From Brachycybe producta (lineage: Eukaryota; Arthropoda; Diplopoda; Playtdesmida; Andrognathidae): 64,000 nt of DNA. Below the pieces are notes generated by a model. It made no database searches and was not told the origin of the DNA. It saw nothing but the letters and a program-made list of their open reading frames with translations. Location: the NCBI GenBank assembly GCA_036925085.1, contig JAUPFP010000020.1:286501-350500 (forward strand). Direction: 5' to 3'. The translations under genes were made by a program, and so were the position numbers. Positions 49,806-58,597 of this stretch are shown piece by piece (the first letter of the stretch is position 1; every line of letters starts with the position of its first letter).

Positions 49806-52727
49806 TTAGGTACCGGACGGCTTCTCTGGCGGTGTCGCGAAAGTGGAGCCCATCCACTCCGCAGCCCACCGACGTGCCCACCACAAGCACATCTGGGTGT
49901 TACGCCACCCAAAACCAGTATCGAAGACCGTCCCCCTAAGACGGCTTTCCTCCAGGGCTCGGAATTCCTCAAAAGGAATATCCTGGAGTTGCGGACGTGT
50001 GCGAAGCAACCGACTTGTTAGGAGGTCTACCAGGGCAACCGCGGGCTCGGTCTCGCACCCTGGTAGAGGCTCAGTAATAAACTGTCCAGCCATACCTACT
50101 AGGTCGCATCCCAGCAAACGTTGGATGAATGGGGCTGCACGCCGGGCTAGACGAACTATCCCGGCATCTAGTCCCACCACATCCAAAATAGCAAACGTTT
50201 GCTGGACCGGATTTACGACCATAATCACCGGAAAACCTCCACAACCAAACGCCACCACATGGCGCATGTTGTACGGCGGTAGCTTTGCTACCCACGGCTC
50301 TGGAAGTGGCTCATCCAGACGGTAGTAGCCGTGGTATTGGCAACCCTCCATTCCCGGCTGGTCCTGCCAGAGACCAAGCCGGTTATTCAGATACACCTCT
50401 GCATCTGAATACGGGGGCAATGCGCCAATACGCCGTCCCTCAGCCTCAGGCCTAGGGGAGGTTGACGTTTCAGGTCCTAGGGTATCGAATACCCCGCCGC
50501 CATGGACCGGAGAGAAGGATGTACCCCCACTGGGGGTTACGGGGCCACGTTTAGTGGGAACACTAACTCCTGCAACCGAGGTTCCTTCGCCCTTAGGTGA
50601 GGGCAAAGTCACACGGTGCAGGGTTCCCACCGCTCGAACCCGCAGGCTCGAGACCGCATCCACCTTCGGGGAGGATGGAGGCGTGCCGACCAAAACGTCG
50701 CGCATCGACCTACCATCCATCCGCGCCGCCTCAACGGGACGGGTATGGACCGGTTGACTCCCGGCCGGCGTGCTTTGCTGAGCACGCCGGGACTCCTCCT
50801 TTTCCGCCATGACGCCTCCAGTTTCGGCTCCCTGGCGCCTACTACTGGAGGGTGTCGGACTCCCCTTCCTCTCACGCTTGGACCTCTTTCGGTCCTTCTT
50901 CTTTTTCTTGTTCTTCCCGTGAGAGGAAGGTTGACCATGCGTCGGGTCAGACCTAACTGACCCCGACGACTTACTGGGCCGATCAGGCTTAGGCGGGTGG
51001 TTAGCCCCCTTCGCCTTCTCGGACTCCTTCTTCGAAAGTTTTCCGGCCGGAGCCGTACTCTTCTTCGTAGAAGTGCCCTTAGCCGACGTGACAGCCGAGG
51101 ATGACTGTCCGGAGACAAATCTTCCTCGACCATCCCGAAGGAGAGACTTCTCCTTCGGTGCAAGAGTCGGCTGACTCTTGCTACCAGTCGCTTTGGCTTC
51201 CGCACCATGGGCTGGTGCACTGGAAGCCTGCATCGCCTCCCTCTCGGCGATTCGCTTCTGGCCAGCGATGGTCGGCGGGACGCCACGACAGACAGGAGGT
51301 TCCCCTGTTTTGAGCGGACTCCGGGCGGGCATTCCCTGCAGGGGAGGGAACTCCGCAGCCCAGCGCTCAAACTCCTGCCGCTCTCCTGCACCGACCGCAT
51401 GAGCGATCTGTCGGTGCAGGCTCGCTGCTTGAGCCTGAAGCCGTTTGAGCTTATCCTCTAAGCTCTCGGGCTTCCGAGGTTCGGAGGCCTTTCCTCGACC
51501 TGAGGACCTGGCCTTCTTACCTCTCGAGCTTTCAGCCACTGGTGGGGTGTGAGGGCGGGACCTTTTTTGTCCCTTACCACCACCACCACTCACAGATTTC
51601 CCCGTTTTACCGGGAGCAGGTACTGGAGGCTGGGTAGCCTTCTTCTCCGCTCGCCGGTCCCTCTTTGGGTTGTCCGACTGCCAGCCGGAGTGGCCAGCTA
51701 CTGCCTCGGGCGGACCCGATCCAGCAGCCGGCTTCTCTGGCCAAGCACCCCCTGAACAACCTTCAGGGTGGGCGAGAGTTTCCGCTCGAAGCCCCACAGC
51801 AGGCATGAACTTCTTCAACGCCTCCTCCTTAGCTTTGAGCAGAGCCTCTCTCTCTGCGAGAGCCTTGGCTCTGGCAGTGATCCGTGCGGCTCCGGACTTT
51901 TTCTTGCGCTTCCTTGCGCCATCCTTCCTCACCTGCACGGTTGGAAACTCCCCGACGAAGCATCGACGGTCCCCGACCAGGAAGCCACCTTCCTGGACCA
52001 TGTCCCGTCTAGCTTCGTCCAACCGATCCAAGCGGTCTTCTTCTTCGGCCAAGGACACAGCCACGGCCTCCAAAGACATTGGATCGGCGGGAAGAACTCC
52101 GGGGGATCCCGTCCCAGACGGTTTACCCTCGAAGGCCGAACTACTCCCGTCAGACTCCGAAGAGCCCTCTGAAGAGGCGTTACGGCTCCGCCACTGCCTT
52201 GAGGCGTCAACCATCGAATCAACGGTGGTTTCGACCTCCATCTCCGTGTCAATGACTAAGGACGCTCCCAAGGAGACGTCCTCACTGTCCTCGACCACCC
52301 TAGACCAATCTAGGAGGTCTCGAACAGACGGAGACCCGGGTTCCGGGGTACTAGCGGTTACCACACCGGTAGCCGCTTTCCCACCATCAATACCCGCTTC
52401 TGCAGGCTCTCCAACCGGAGAAACTACCGCCGCCACCGATTGAACGGTGGTAGCAGCCGTATCTCTGGTAGGAGACTGCAGGTATCTGCCCCAGAAGGCT
52501 CCGACACCGGTCGGAGTCGACTGGGCAGATCCCGGACCTTTCACGGCTTCTGCCGCCGGGGAATCAACAGATTCCACGGTAGCATCCGCCGTTTCCGGCC
52601 CGCCAGAAGATGGGGAGCCCTCCGATCCCGACTCCAACAGCCTTGCATCCCCAGGATGCAGCGGGCTGAGGGAGGGGGACTGTTGGCCACTCCCGTCGCC
52701 TTCCTCCTTCTCCTTCTCCGTGGTGGC
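49806..52727 (-). CDS. ORF3 of element A, long protein of unknown function
   Basis: An uninterrupted minus-strand frame of about 973 codons when counted from the acceptor-like site at 52728; the frame stays open upstream to 53108, but there it translates ACGGT-rich repeats. The ATG of C (43248) is ACG here. Features in order, numbering from 53108: SLHPGDARLLES; TSLVIDTEME acidic region; GGFLVGDRRCFVGEFPTVQV; a basic and helical KKKSGAARITARAKALAERE; Gly-rich GGGGKGQKRSRPHTPP; a coiled-coil-like LEDKLKRLQAQAASLHRQIA; WAAEFPPLQG; a Lys/Arg run NKKKKKDRKRSKRERKGS; RSMRDVLVGTPPSSPK; and a folded-looking C-terminal region, residues 896-1100 (WQDQPGMEGCQYHGYYRLDE, FPVIMVVNPVQQTFAILDVV, GFGWRNTQMCLWWARRWAAE). 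No signal peptide, transmembrane segment or protease/RT motif, so not a typical envelope. Basic runs suggest nucleic-acid binding or nuclear entry. It stops 77 bases before the LTR. Confidence 0.85.
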   Translation of the reverse strand, partial: ATTEKEKEEGDGSGQQSPSLSPLHPGDARLLESGSEGSPSSGGPETADATVESVDSPAAEAVKGPGSAQSTPTGVGAFWGRYLQSPTRDTAATTVQSVAAVVSPVGEPAEAGIDGGKAATGVVTASTPEPGSPSVRDLLDWSRVVEDSEDVSLGASLVIDTEMEVETTVDSMVDASRQWRSRNASSEGSSESDGSSSAFEGKPSGTGSPGVLPADPMSLEAVAVSLAEEEDRLDRLDEARRDMVQEGGFLVGDRRCFVGEFPTVQVRKDGARKRKKKSGAARITARAKALAEREALLKAKEEALKKFMPAVGLRAETLAHPEGCSGGAWPEKPAAGSGPPEAVAGHSGWQSDNPKRDRRAEKKATQPPVPAPGKTGKSVSGGGGKGQKRSRPHTPPVAESSRGKKARSSGRGKASEPRKPESLEDKLKRLQAQAASLHRQIAHAVGAGERQEFERWAAEFPPLQGMPARSPLKTGEPPVCRGVPPTIAGQKRIAEREAMQASSAPAHGAEAKATGSKSQPTLAPKEKSLLRDGRGRFVSGQSSSAVTSAKGTSTKKSTAPAGKLSKKESEKAKGANHPPKPDRPSKSSGSVRSDPTHGQPSSHGKNKKKKKDRKRSKRERKGSPTPSSSRRQGAETGGVMAEKEESRRAQQSTPAGSQPVHTRPVEAARMDGRSMRDVLVGTPPSSPKVDAVSSLRVRAVGTLHRVTLPSPKGEGTSVAGVSVPTKRGPVTPSGGTSFSPVHGGGVFDTLGPETSTSPRPEAEGRRIGALPPYSDAEVYLNNRLGLWQDQPGMEGCQYHGYYRLDEPLPEPWVAKLPPYNMRHVVAFGCGGFPVIMVVNPVQQTFAILDVVGLDAGIVRLARRAAPFIQRLLGCDLVGMAGQFITEPLPGCETEPAVALVDLLTSRLLRTRPQLQDIPFEEFRALEESRLRGTVFDTGFGWRNTQMCLWWARRWAAEWMGSTFATPPEKPSGT

Positions 52728-52728
52728 C

Positions 52729-53391
52729 CTGTTAAAAAGTGAAGAGACTGTCAATAACAAGTTTTCACCGTGGAAAAGCGAATTCCACGGACTTTTACCG
52801 TGAGAACTCTCGTTTTCACCGTCCAAAGTCGGTAATTCACGGTCCCCACCGTGTTTTACCGCCTCCGTACGGTGAAAACATCTTTTCCCCCTTTCGGAAC
52901 CGGTAGAAAGAGTATTCCACGGGTTTGCACCGTGCGAATCGCGGTTTCCACCGTCCAAAGTCGGTAAACCACGGCAAAATCCATGGCTAACCACCTTCGG
53001 ACGGTGAAAACACCCTCTCACCGAGTTCCGACGGTTGGAAAGGGCATTGCACGGACTTCTACCGTGCAAAATGCCATTTTCACCGTCCAGTCGGCAATTC
53101 ACGGTCAAAACCGTGTTTCACCGCCTTCGATCGGTGAAAACCACTCCCTGGCGGGCTTCTACCGCCCAAACACCGTCGAACTTGGGCCTTCCCAAGCGAA
53201 ACGGCGCTCGGACGGGCTGAACCCGCCGGAAAAGTGCTTTCCATAGTGGCTTGGCCCCCATGACAACAGTCATGGCGGCGAAACCACACCCACCACATGT
53301 GTATACGGTCAATGACCGTAAAACACACCGTTAACATATAAAAGAGAACTGCCAACAGGCAGGAGAAGGAAATACCCTTAGAGGGACTTAC
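52729..53391 (-). other. Putative intron before ORF3 of A
   Basis: On the minus strand it begins GTAAGTCC after AAAAAA (donor-like) and ends in TTTTTAACAG before GGCCACCACGG (acceptor-like). B1 has matching sites at 27013 and 27737. The inside has many CACGG...CCGTG words. The first 100 bases also encode a hydrophobic stretch (GISFSCLLAVLFYMLTVC). Splicing is inferred, not shown. Confidence 0.45.
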
Positions 53392-53725
53392 TTTTTTAAT
53401 TTTGCCCTCTTTTTCCAGTCTTGGCACACGCTTTTGATGGTGAATTTGTGGTTTCTTTAATCCACGTGGTGCCGGCGTTTTTTGTTTGTACAATTTGCAA
53501 ACAATATGGCGCCTAGCCGCCAAATTCACCGTCTTAGCGGCCAATGGCCGTGCAGTAGCGGCTAATACGTCATCAGCCGCCTCATGCATGGTCACCATGG
53601 AGATTTCACCGTCGTCTGCCTTTTTAGGGGCAGACACACGGTGAATTCTCCTACACCAAGACTGGACCTGGTGGGTAGAGACATTTACCGTCAATTGACG
53701 GTAATGGGAGCTTTCATGGAGGTTT
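53280..53725 (-). other. Conserved region between pol and ORF3 of A
   Basis: A minus-strand frame, open from 53859 to 53080, has VSAPKKADDGEISMVT, an Ala-rich stretch and, past the donor-like site, the hydrophobic SFSCLLAVLFYMLTVC followed by VIDRIHMWW. B1 has similar residues in the same order. It could be a short membrane protein or a conserved RNA element that only happens to be open. Confidence 0.4.
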
Positions 53726-56002
53726 TCACGGACGGATTTCGCCGTCCACGGATGGATTTCGCCGTCCACGGACCGATTTGGTCGGACCTTGGACCAGACA
53801 CCTGGGGATGGGCCGCCCTGAGTTTCTACCGAAACCGTAGCTGGCCCCAAACACCGCAATGTCCGGCCGCCTCCTCTCCCAGTCGTCCGCCCATAGCAGT
53901 GGACTGCCGGCTCTACCCCACCACAGTAGGGGCACCCACAGGGTACCCCACAACCGAATACTTCCTATCCGAGGGTCGTACCCACTCACCTCAAACACCC
54001 TCGGTCTCCGCGGACGGAGATTATACCGAGGAGGTGGGGGGTCATCTCCCTCGGAGTCGGTAGACTCCTGCGAAGAAACGGACGGTGGCTTTGGCGCCGG
54101 AGTCTCTCCACTCCGCGCCGAAGCCTCCGTGGCATCGCTGTCTGTACCGTAGGAGGTTTCAGAGACACCAAGTCCATCTTCCTCTCTCACAGTGCAGGTG
54201 GGTACATACGGCTTCAGGTTATCTACATGAAACCGGTCGCGCACCTTCCGACCATACCCGTCTACGAACTCTATCTCGTAGACTAGGTCAGAATACCGTG
54301 CGACCACCGTACCCCTCTCAGCTTTATACGCCAAGTTCCATTTCTTCGCCTGGCCGAGTTTCCCAGCCTGATCTCTTATCCACACCGGATCTCCCGGCTG
54401 GTAAAGAGGAGGCTGCACACGGCCAGCGTCATACCGTTCCTTTTGCCTTTTCTGAGCAGCCGCCAAACGTTGACGAGCCTGCTCTTCCACGGCTTGCTGG
54501 TCAGGCAAGTCGCGGACTGGACCGTTCGGAAGGAGGTTATCAATCTCCATCCGCGGCTCACGGCCAAACAACAACTGATACGGAGAGACCTGCGTACTCT
54601 CCTGGACAGCTGTGTTATAAGCCCACACGGCGGGCCGTAATTTATCCCACCAGTCACGCTGTTCCTTGAGGGGATCAAGGTACCGCTTGATGGTTTCCAT
54701 TACGGTCTTATTCGCACGCTCCGTAAGCCCATTAGCTTGCGGATGGTACGCCGTCGTGAAGTGATGCGCTATATTATAGCGCTCCCGGAACTTCAGCAGG
54801 ACTTTGCTGGAGAACTGGGACCCACGATCCGAGACAAGAGCTTTCGGTGTACCATACACCGAAAGGATCTCGTCCTTCAGAAATTTCACAACACAGGCGG
54901 CCGTGGCCCTTCGTACCGCCCTTGCCACACCGTACCGGGTGAAATAGTCAACCATGATTAATACATAGGTGACTCCACCCACGGAGGCAGGAAACGGTCC
55001 AACGAAGTCCATTCCCCAGGTATCAACTGGGTACTCCGGCACAATCGGTTGGAGAAATCCCTGACTTCGAGCGAACTGTCGCGCTCTCTGACACACCAAA
55101 CATGACTTAACATATTCGGCAGTGTCCCGCTTCATACCGATCCAGTAGAAGCGTGAGCGCAGTCTCTGGTAGGTCTTGAACATCCCGAAATGACCAGCTT
55201 CGGGAATGTCATGTAGCTTCCTTAGACAGAAAGCCCTGCATGACTTTGGAACTACCAGCACAGTTCTCAACCGATCCTGGATGGACCTGATAGCAAACAA
55301 CAAGTCATCTGCCACCACAAACTTGAACCGGAGGTTCGAGTTGGGGTCACGGAAGATTTCACTCTTCACTTTGGAGCACCAGCCATCGGCCTCTTGCTCC
55401 TTGACCCAATCCACCTCGGAACGGATGTGGTAAATAACCTCACCTACGTCGGCTTCGACGTATTCAGGTAAGGAAAGGTCCGCCACATCACGGACAGGAT
55501 ACCGACTCAAAGCGTCGGCATCCACGTGCAGTGTTCCCTTCCTATACTGAACCTTAAACCGGTACTCTTGAAGCTGCATCTGCCAACGCCCCAACCTGCC
55601 TTGCAGGTTCCTGGCTGTCTGCAGATAGCAAAGAGCATGGTGATCTGTCACGATTACAAACTCCCGGTTAAAGAGGTAAGGACGGAATTTACCCACGGCA
55701 AACATGACCGCCAAGCACTCCTGCTCGGTGACCGAATACCGTGTTTCCGCTCCTTTCATGAGTCGGATTGCGTAGGCCAGAACACGGGGGACACTGTCCT
55801 CCGGTAACTTCTGGTAGACTACGACCCCCAAGCCGTACCCACTAGCGTCGGTATGGATAATTACCTCACCACACGGATCGTACATGGTGAGTACCGGCGC
55901 TTCGGTTAAAAACGCCTTTAACCGAGCAAACGCTAGTTTGCACTGATCCGACCACTCGAAGGACGCATCCTTCTTCGTCAGATCGTGCAAAGGCCTAGCC
56001 AC
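53726..56002 (-). CDS. RNase H and integrase of element A
   Basis: 758 codons continuing pol in a new phase after the frameshift near 56056. RNase H about residues 40-170 with VIIHTDASGYGLGVVVY (D52), VTEQECLA and IVTDHHALC (D120). Integrase zinc finger H264, H271, C301, C304 (KLHDIPEAGHF...SCLVCQR). Integrase core D332 in WGMDFVGPFPASVGG, D392 in ALVSDRGSQFSSK, E428 in NGLTERANKTVME: all three catalytic residues are there. A GPY/F-like tail with VYEIEFVDGYGRKVRDRF and VDNLKPYV lies at about 560-600, then PRYNLRPRRPR. The enzyme removes the RNA template and inserts the DNA copy. Apart from the upstream frameshift this part looks functional. No chromodomain is seen. Confidence 0.92.
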   Translation of the reverse strand: MARPLHDLTKKDASFEWSDQCKLAFARLKAFLTEAPVLTMYDPCGEVIIHTDASGYGLGVVVYQKLPEDSVPRVLAYAIRLMKGAETRYSVTEQECLAVMFAVGKFRPYLFNREFVIVTDHHALCYLQTARNLQGRLGRWQMQLQEYRFKVQYRKGTLHVDADALSRYPVRDVADLSLPEYVEADVGEVIYHIRSEVDWVKEQEADGWCSKVKSEIFRDPNSNLRFKFVVADDLLFAIRSIQDRLRTVLVVPKSCRAFCLRKLHDIPEAGHFGMFKTYQRLRSRFYWIGMKRDTAEYVKSCLVCQRARQFARSQGFLQPIVPEYPVDTWGMDFVGPFPASVGGVTYVLIMVDYFTRYGVARAVRRATAACVVKFLKDEILSVYGTPKALVSDRGSQFSSKVLLKFRERYNIAHHFTTAYHPQANGLTERANKTVMETIKRYLDPLKEQRDWWDKLRPAVWAYNTAVQESTQVSPYQLLFGREPRMEIDNLLPNGPVRDLPDQQAVEEQARQRLAAAQKRQKERYDAGRVQPPLYQPGDPVWIRDQAGKLGQAKKWNLAYKAERGTVVARYSDLVYEIEFVDGYGRKVRDRFHVDNLKPYVPTCTVREEDGLGVSETSYGTDSDATEASARSGETPAPKPPSVSSQESTDSEGDDPPPPRYNLRPRRPRVFEVSGYDPRIGSIRLWGTLWVPLLWWGRAGSPLLWADDWERRRPDIAVFGASYGFGRNSGRPIPRCLVQGPTKSVRGRRNPSVDGEIRP

Positions 56003-56676
56003 CTTGGCGAAGTCCTTGATGAACCTTCGATAGTAACCGGCCAGTCCGAGAAAACTGCGGTCGGGACATCAAACTCCTGGACTGCCCGCACGAGATCCGG
56101 GTCCGGAGCAACTCCCTCGGCACTTACTACGTGACCGAGATAACGCACTTTGTTAAAGCCAAAGAAACATTTCTTCGGCTGGAGTTTCAGCTCCGCCCCT
56201 CGTAACAGTCCAAGGACAGTGGAGAGTCTTTCGAGAAACTGCTCGAAAGTGTTCCCGAAGACGATAATATCGTCCAGGTACACCAGACAAGTCTCCCACT
56301 TATGTCCTGCCAATAAGAGGTCTAGCGCTCTCTGCATGGTGGCTGGAGCATTACAGAGTCCGAAAGGCATTTTCCGGAACTCAAACAGACCTTGAGAGCA
56401 AATGAATGCCGTTTTCTCAATGTCTGGCTCAGCCATCCAAACCTGCCAGTAACCACTAGCCAGGTCCAAGGTAGCGAAGAACTTCGCACCGGCCAATGAG
56501 TCGAGCGCATCATCGATGCGAGGCAACGGATACTGGTCCAGCTTAGTCTGGGCATTCAGTTTCCGGTAGTCCACACAAAAACGAAAGCCACCATCCTTCT
56601 TGCGGACAAGCAAGATAGGGCTCGCGTAAGGACTACGCGAAGGTTGGATAACCCCTGCATCCAACATCTTCGCCAC
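55978..56676 (-). CDS. Reverse transcriptase of element A
   Basis: RT domain with FCVDYRKLNAQTKLDQYPLP, first Asp D71 in TLDLASGYWQV, FRKMPFGLCNAPATMQRAL and the intact YLDD box at residues 133-136. It is in phase with the protease frame but separated by one TAA at about 56677, where B1 has Glu. At the other end, near 56056, about 16 bases are missing compared with B1 (the T.VRSFLGLAGYY segment), which shifts the phase. These two changes probably inactivated a recently active element. Confidence 0.92.
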   Translation of the reverse strand: MAKMLDAGVIQPSRSPYASPILLVRKKDGGFRFCVDYRKLNAQTKLDQYPLPRIDDALDSLAGAKFFATLDLASGYWQVWMAEPDIEKTAFICSQGLFEFRKMPFGLCNAPATMQRALDLLLAGHKWETCLVYLDDIIVFGNTFEQFLERLSTVLGLLRGAELKLQPKKCFFGFNKVRYLGHVVSAEGVAPDPDLVRAVQEFDVPTAVFSDWPVTIEGSSRTSPRWLGLCTI

Positions 56677-56679
56677 CTC

Positions 56680-58245
56680 TTATTTCTCAACTGCTCTGGC
56701 CGCTGGAGCGGTTCGACGCAATCCTTCACGCACCGGAGGTTGCCCACCGGTATCGATCGTATGTTCGACCAGAGAGGTTTCACCCAACTCTGTGAAGTCG
56801 AACGCGAAATGATCCCGGCGTGCCAACAGGAACTCTCGAAGCTGTCTCGCCTCTTCAGGCTTCAGATTGTCACCAATCTTAAGACACTCTTCGAGGGTGG
56901 GAGCCGTCGCCACGTTGAGCACTTGGCGTCCGTTTCCGGACGCCCCTCTCAACTTAGACGAGGACTTCCCTGGTCGAACCGTCGTCTGAGTGGGGTCTCC
57001 CCCTCTCAACTTAGATGGCTCTTCCAGCCCTACCACAATGGCAGCCTCCACAGCTTGAGCCGTGGCTACACCCTCTCCTGTTTCCAGGGCAATAGGTGCC
57101 TCTTTCACGTTCTCAAGCCAGATATCATACGTGCCAAGCCGGTTAGCTGCAGCGATACCTGCCACTGCTAACACACCACGTCCACCTAAGGCTTTCCGGT
57201 GCGGCTCCACGAGAAGCAGCTGGCCAGGGCCGGCATGCTCTACCAACGTCACGGATACGACACGTCGTACGTGGGCTGGTAGCCAGACATTCTCCCTCAG
57301 TCGCAGAGAACAAACTTCTCCGCGCCCGATAGAGGTTCTGGTCTCGGGCAGCTCTGGTGAAACAATGTTCACCCACCCGTCAACCTGCTCGAGTGCCGGC
57401 GGATCCACTGGGAGTTGCCGTCCCTGAGGCAAAGCCCCTGGTATCGGCGATGGAATTGCTTCCACCTCCCTAGGTTCTGCAAGCGCACGATCGGTGAATG
57501 CAGCTTGGAGGGCATCTGGATGTGCCGTCCAGACATCCTCCCGGAAGTAAACCTTCCGGTGCACGATATCAACCATCAAGCCGAAGCGTGAGGCGTGATC
57601 AACGCCCAACAACGCTTCGCCCTCTCCTTTCACCAAAAGGAGAGGCACCTTGATGGTCTTCTTGTGGATGGTCAATTCCACATTTGTGACCCCTACTACC
57701 TCGATGGAGTGCCCACCCATTCCAAGAAGGAATGAAGGAACCGCCAGTTCCTCTATAGGCAACTCCATCACTCGTGCCGCCGTAATGCTTAGGACCGACA
57801 CGTCGGCCCCGGTGTCTACGATCATCTCCAACAGACGATCGCCTATCGACACCCACACCCTCGGTGAACCTACGTCGTAGGCCCCGCTCTGAAGCTCATG
57901 GATGGGAACCCGCGGGCTCCCACCATCGATCTTCTGCCTCCCGTCCACCTTACCGTCCACACCGGACGGTAATCCCAGACGTGCAGAAGACTGGGGCACA
58001 GTCTCACAAACCAGAGACTCCCCAGGCACCACGGGAGGTATGGGCACACCAACTCCTCCCGCCTGCTCGATGATCGCACGATCCAGCACCTCACCACTAG
58101 GCATATAGGGTGAGGGGGCAAACCAGCGATCCAGCTGGCTGCACACGGCCTCCAATGTGGAGCATGGCGATGGAAATACCCACTGGGTAATTTCCGGGTC
58201 CGCAGACCTCGCCAGAGGCACCCCTGCCTTCCGCAGGACATCCAC
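56680..58245 (-). CDS. Protease and linker of element A
   Basis: 521 codons. Aspartic protease around residues 125-225: the catalytic MIVDTGADVSVLS (DTGA at 144-147), SFLLGMGGHSIEVVGV and ALLGVDHASRFGLMVD. Behind it is a conserved linker of about 200 residues (RRVVSVTLVEHAGPGQLLL, GVLAVAGIAAANRL, GEGVATAQAVEAAIVV) before RT. It contains SKLRG twice, encoded by purine tracts AAGTTGAGAGG. The frame is offset from gag, so pol may be reached by frameshifting; the exact join is hidden by stops around 58246-58340. The protease would cut the Gag and Pol polyproteins. Confidence 0.88.
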   Translation of the reverse strand: MDVLRKAGVPLARSADPEITQWVFPSPCSTLEAVCSQLDRWFAPSPYMPSGEVLDRAIIEQAGGVGVPIPPVVPGESLVCETVPQSSARLGLPSGVDGKVDGRQKIDGGSPRVPIHELQSGAYDVGSPRVWVSIGDRLLEMIVDTGADVSVLSITAARVMELPIEELAVPSFLLGMGGHSIEVVGVTNVELTIHKKTIKVPLLLVKGEGEALLGVDHASRFGLMVDIVHRKVYFREDVWTAHPDALQAAFTDRALAEPREVEAIPSPIPGALPQGRQLPVDPPALEQVDGWVNIVSPELPETRTSIGRGEVCSLRLRENVWLPAHVRRVVSVTLVEHAGPGQLLLVEPHRKALGGRGVLAVAGIAAANRLGTYDIWLENVKEAPIALETGEGVATAQAVEAAIVVGLEEPSKLRGGDPTQTTVRPGKSSSKLRGASGNGRQVLNVATAPTLEECLKIGDNLKPEEARQLREFLLARRDHFAFDFTELGETSLVEHTIDTGGQPPVREGLRRTAPAARAVEK

Positions 58246-58336
58246 ATATTTGGAGACCGCCCGGAGGTACGTCCCCGTTCAGAGCTCAGGCCGTGACAGG
58301 CACCTGAGCTTTGAAGCTTTACCGGTCGCACACCAA

Positions 58337-58597
58337 TCAGTTCGGTGGCGACCGGCGGCGGTTTAACGAGGATCTCTCCTCGTCCTCCACGAGTCGATAG
58401 TAGAACTGGCCATCGTGAACCGTGGCCAGGTACTTTCGACCCTCCAGCCAAACTGGTGCAACGCCAGCGGTTGGCTGGAGGCTCTGACTTTTGTCAGGCA
58501 CCACTCTAGCAACTTGCCCTTTGGCCGCAGCCTTCGAACAATCCTTCCTCAGGTGACCCATCTGGTTACACCCGAAACAAGGACCTAGTCACCGGAG
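58337..58597 (-). pseudogene. CCHC zinc knuckle of gag, after two stop codons
   Basis: In the same phase as gag, TAA and TGA at about 58596 and 58587 are followed by PCFGCNQMGHLRKDCSKAAA, a CX2CX4HX4C knuckle, and about 55 more residues. In B2 the corresponding CYKCVQMGHLKKEC is joined to gag without this pair of stops. The nucleocapsid is thus cut off from the capsid in A unless the stops are suppressed. Confidence 0.8.

Noticed and set aside
49806..52727. Envelope gene in the position after pol
   Set aside because: No signal peptide, fusion peptide, furin site or transmembrane anchor is visible; the protein is Ser/Pro/Lys-rich with basic runs.
52728..53108. N-terminal 127 residues of the long ORF3 frame in A
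   Set aside because: They translate ACGGT/CCGTG repeat sequence, are not kept as protein in B or C, and lie upstream of the acceptor-like site. I start ORF3 after that site.
53726..56002. Chromodomain on the gypsy integrase (chromovirus)
   Set aside because: The C-terminal part has a GPY/F-like module and a YNLRPRRPR ending but no chromodomain pattern. The only chromodomain in the window belongs to the Polinton integrase.
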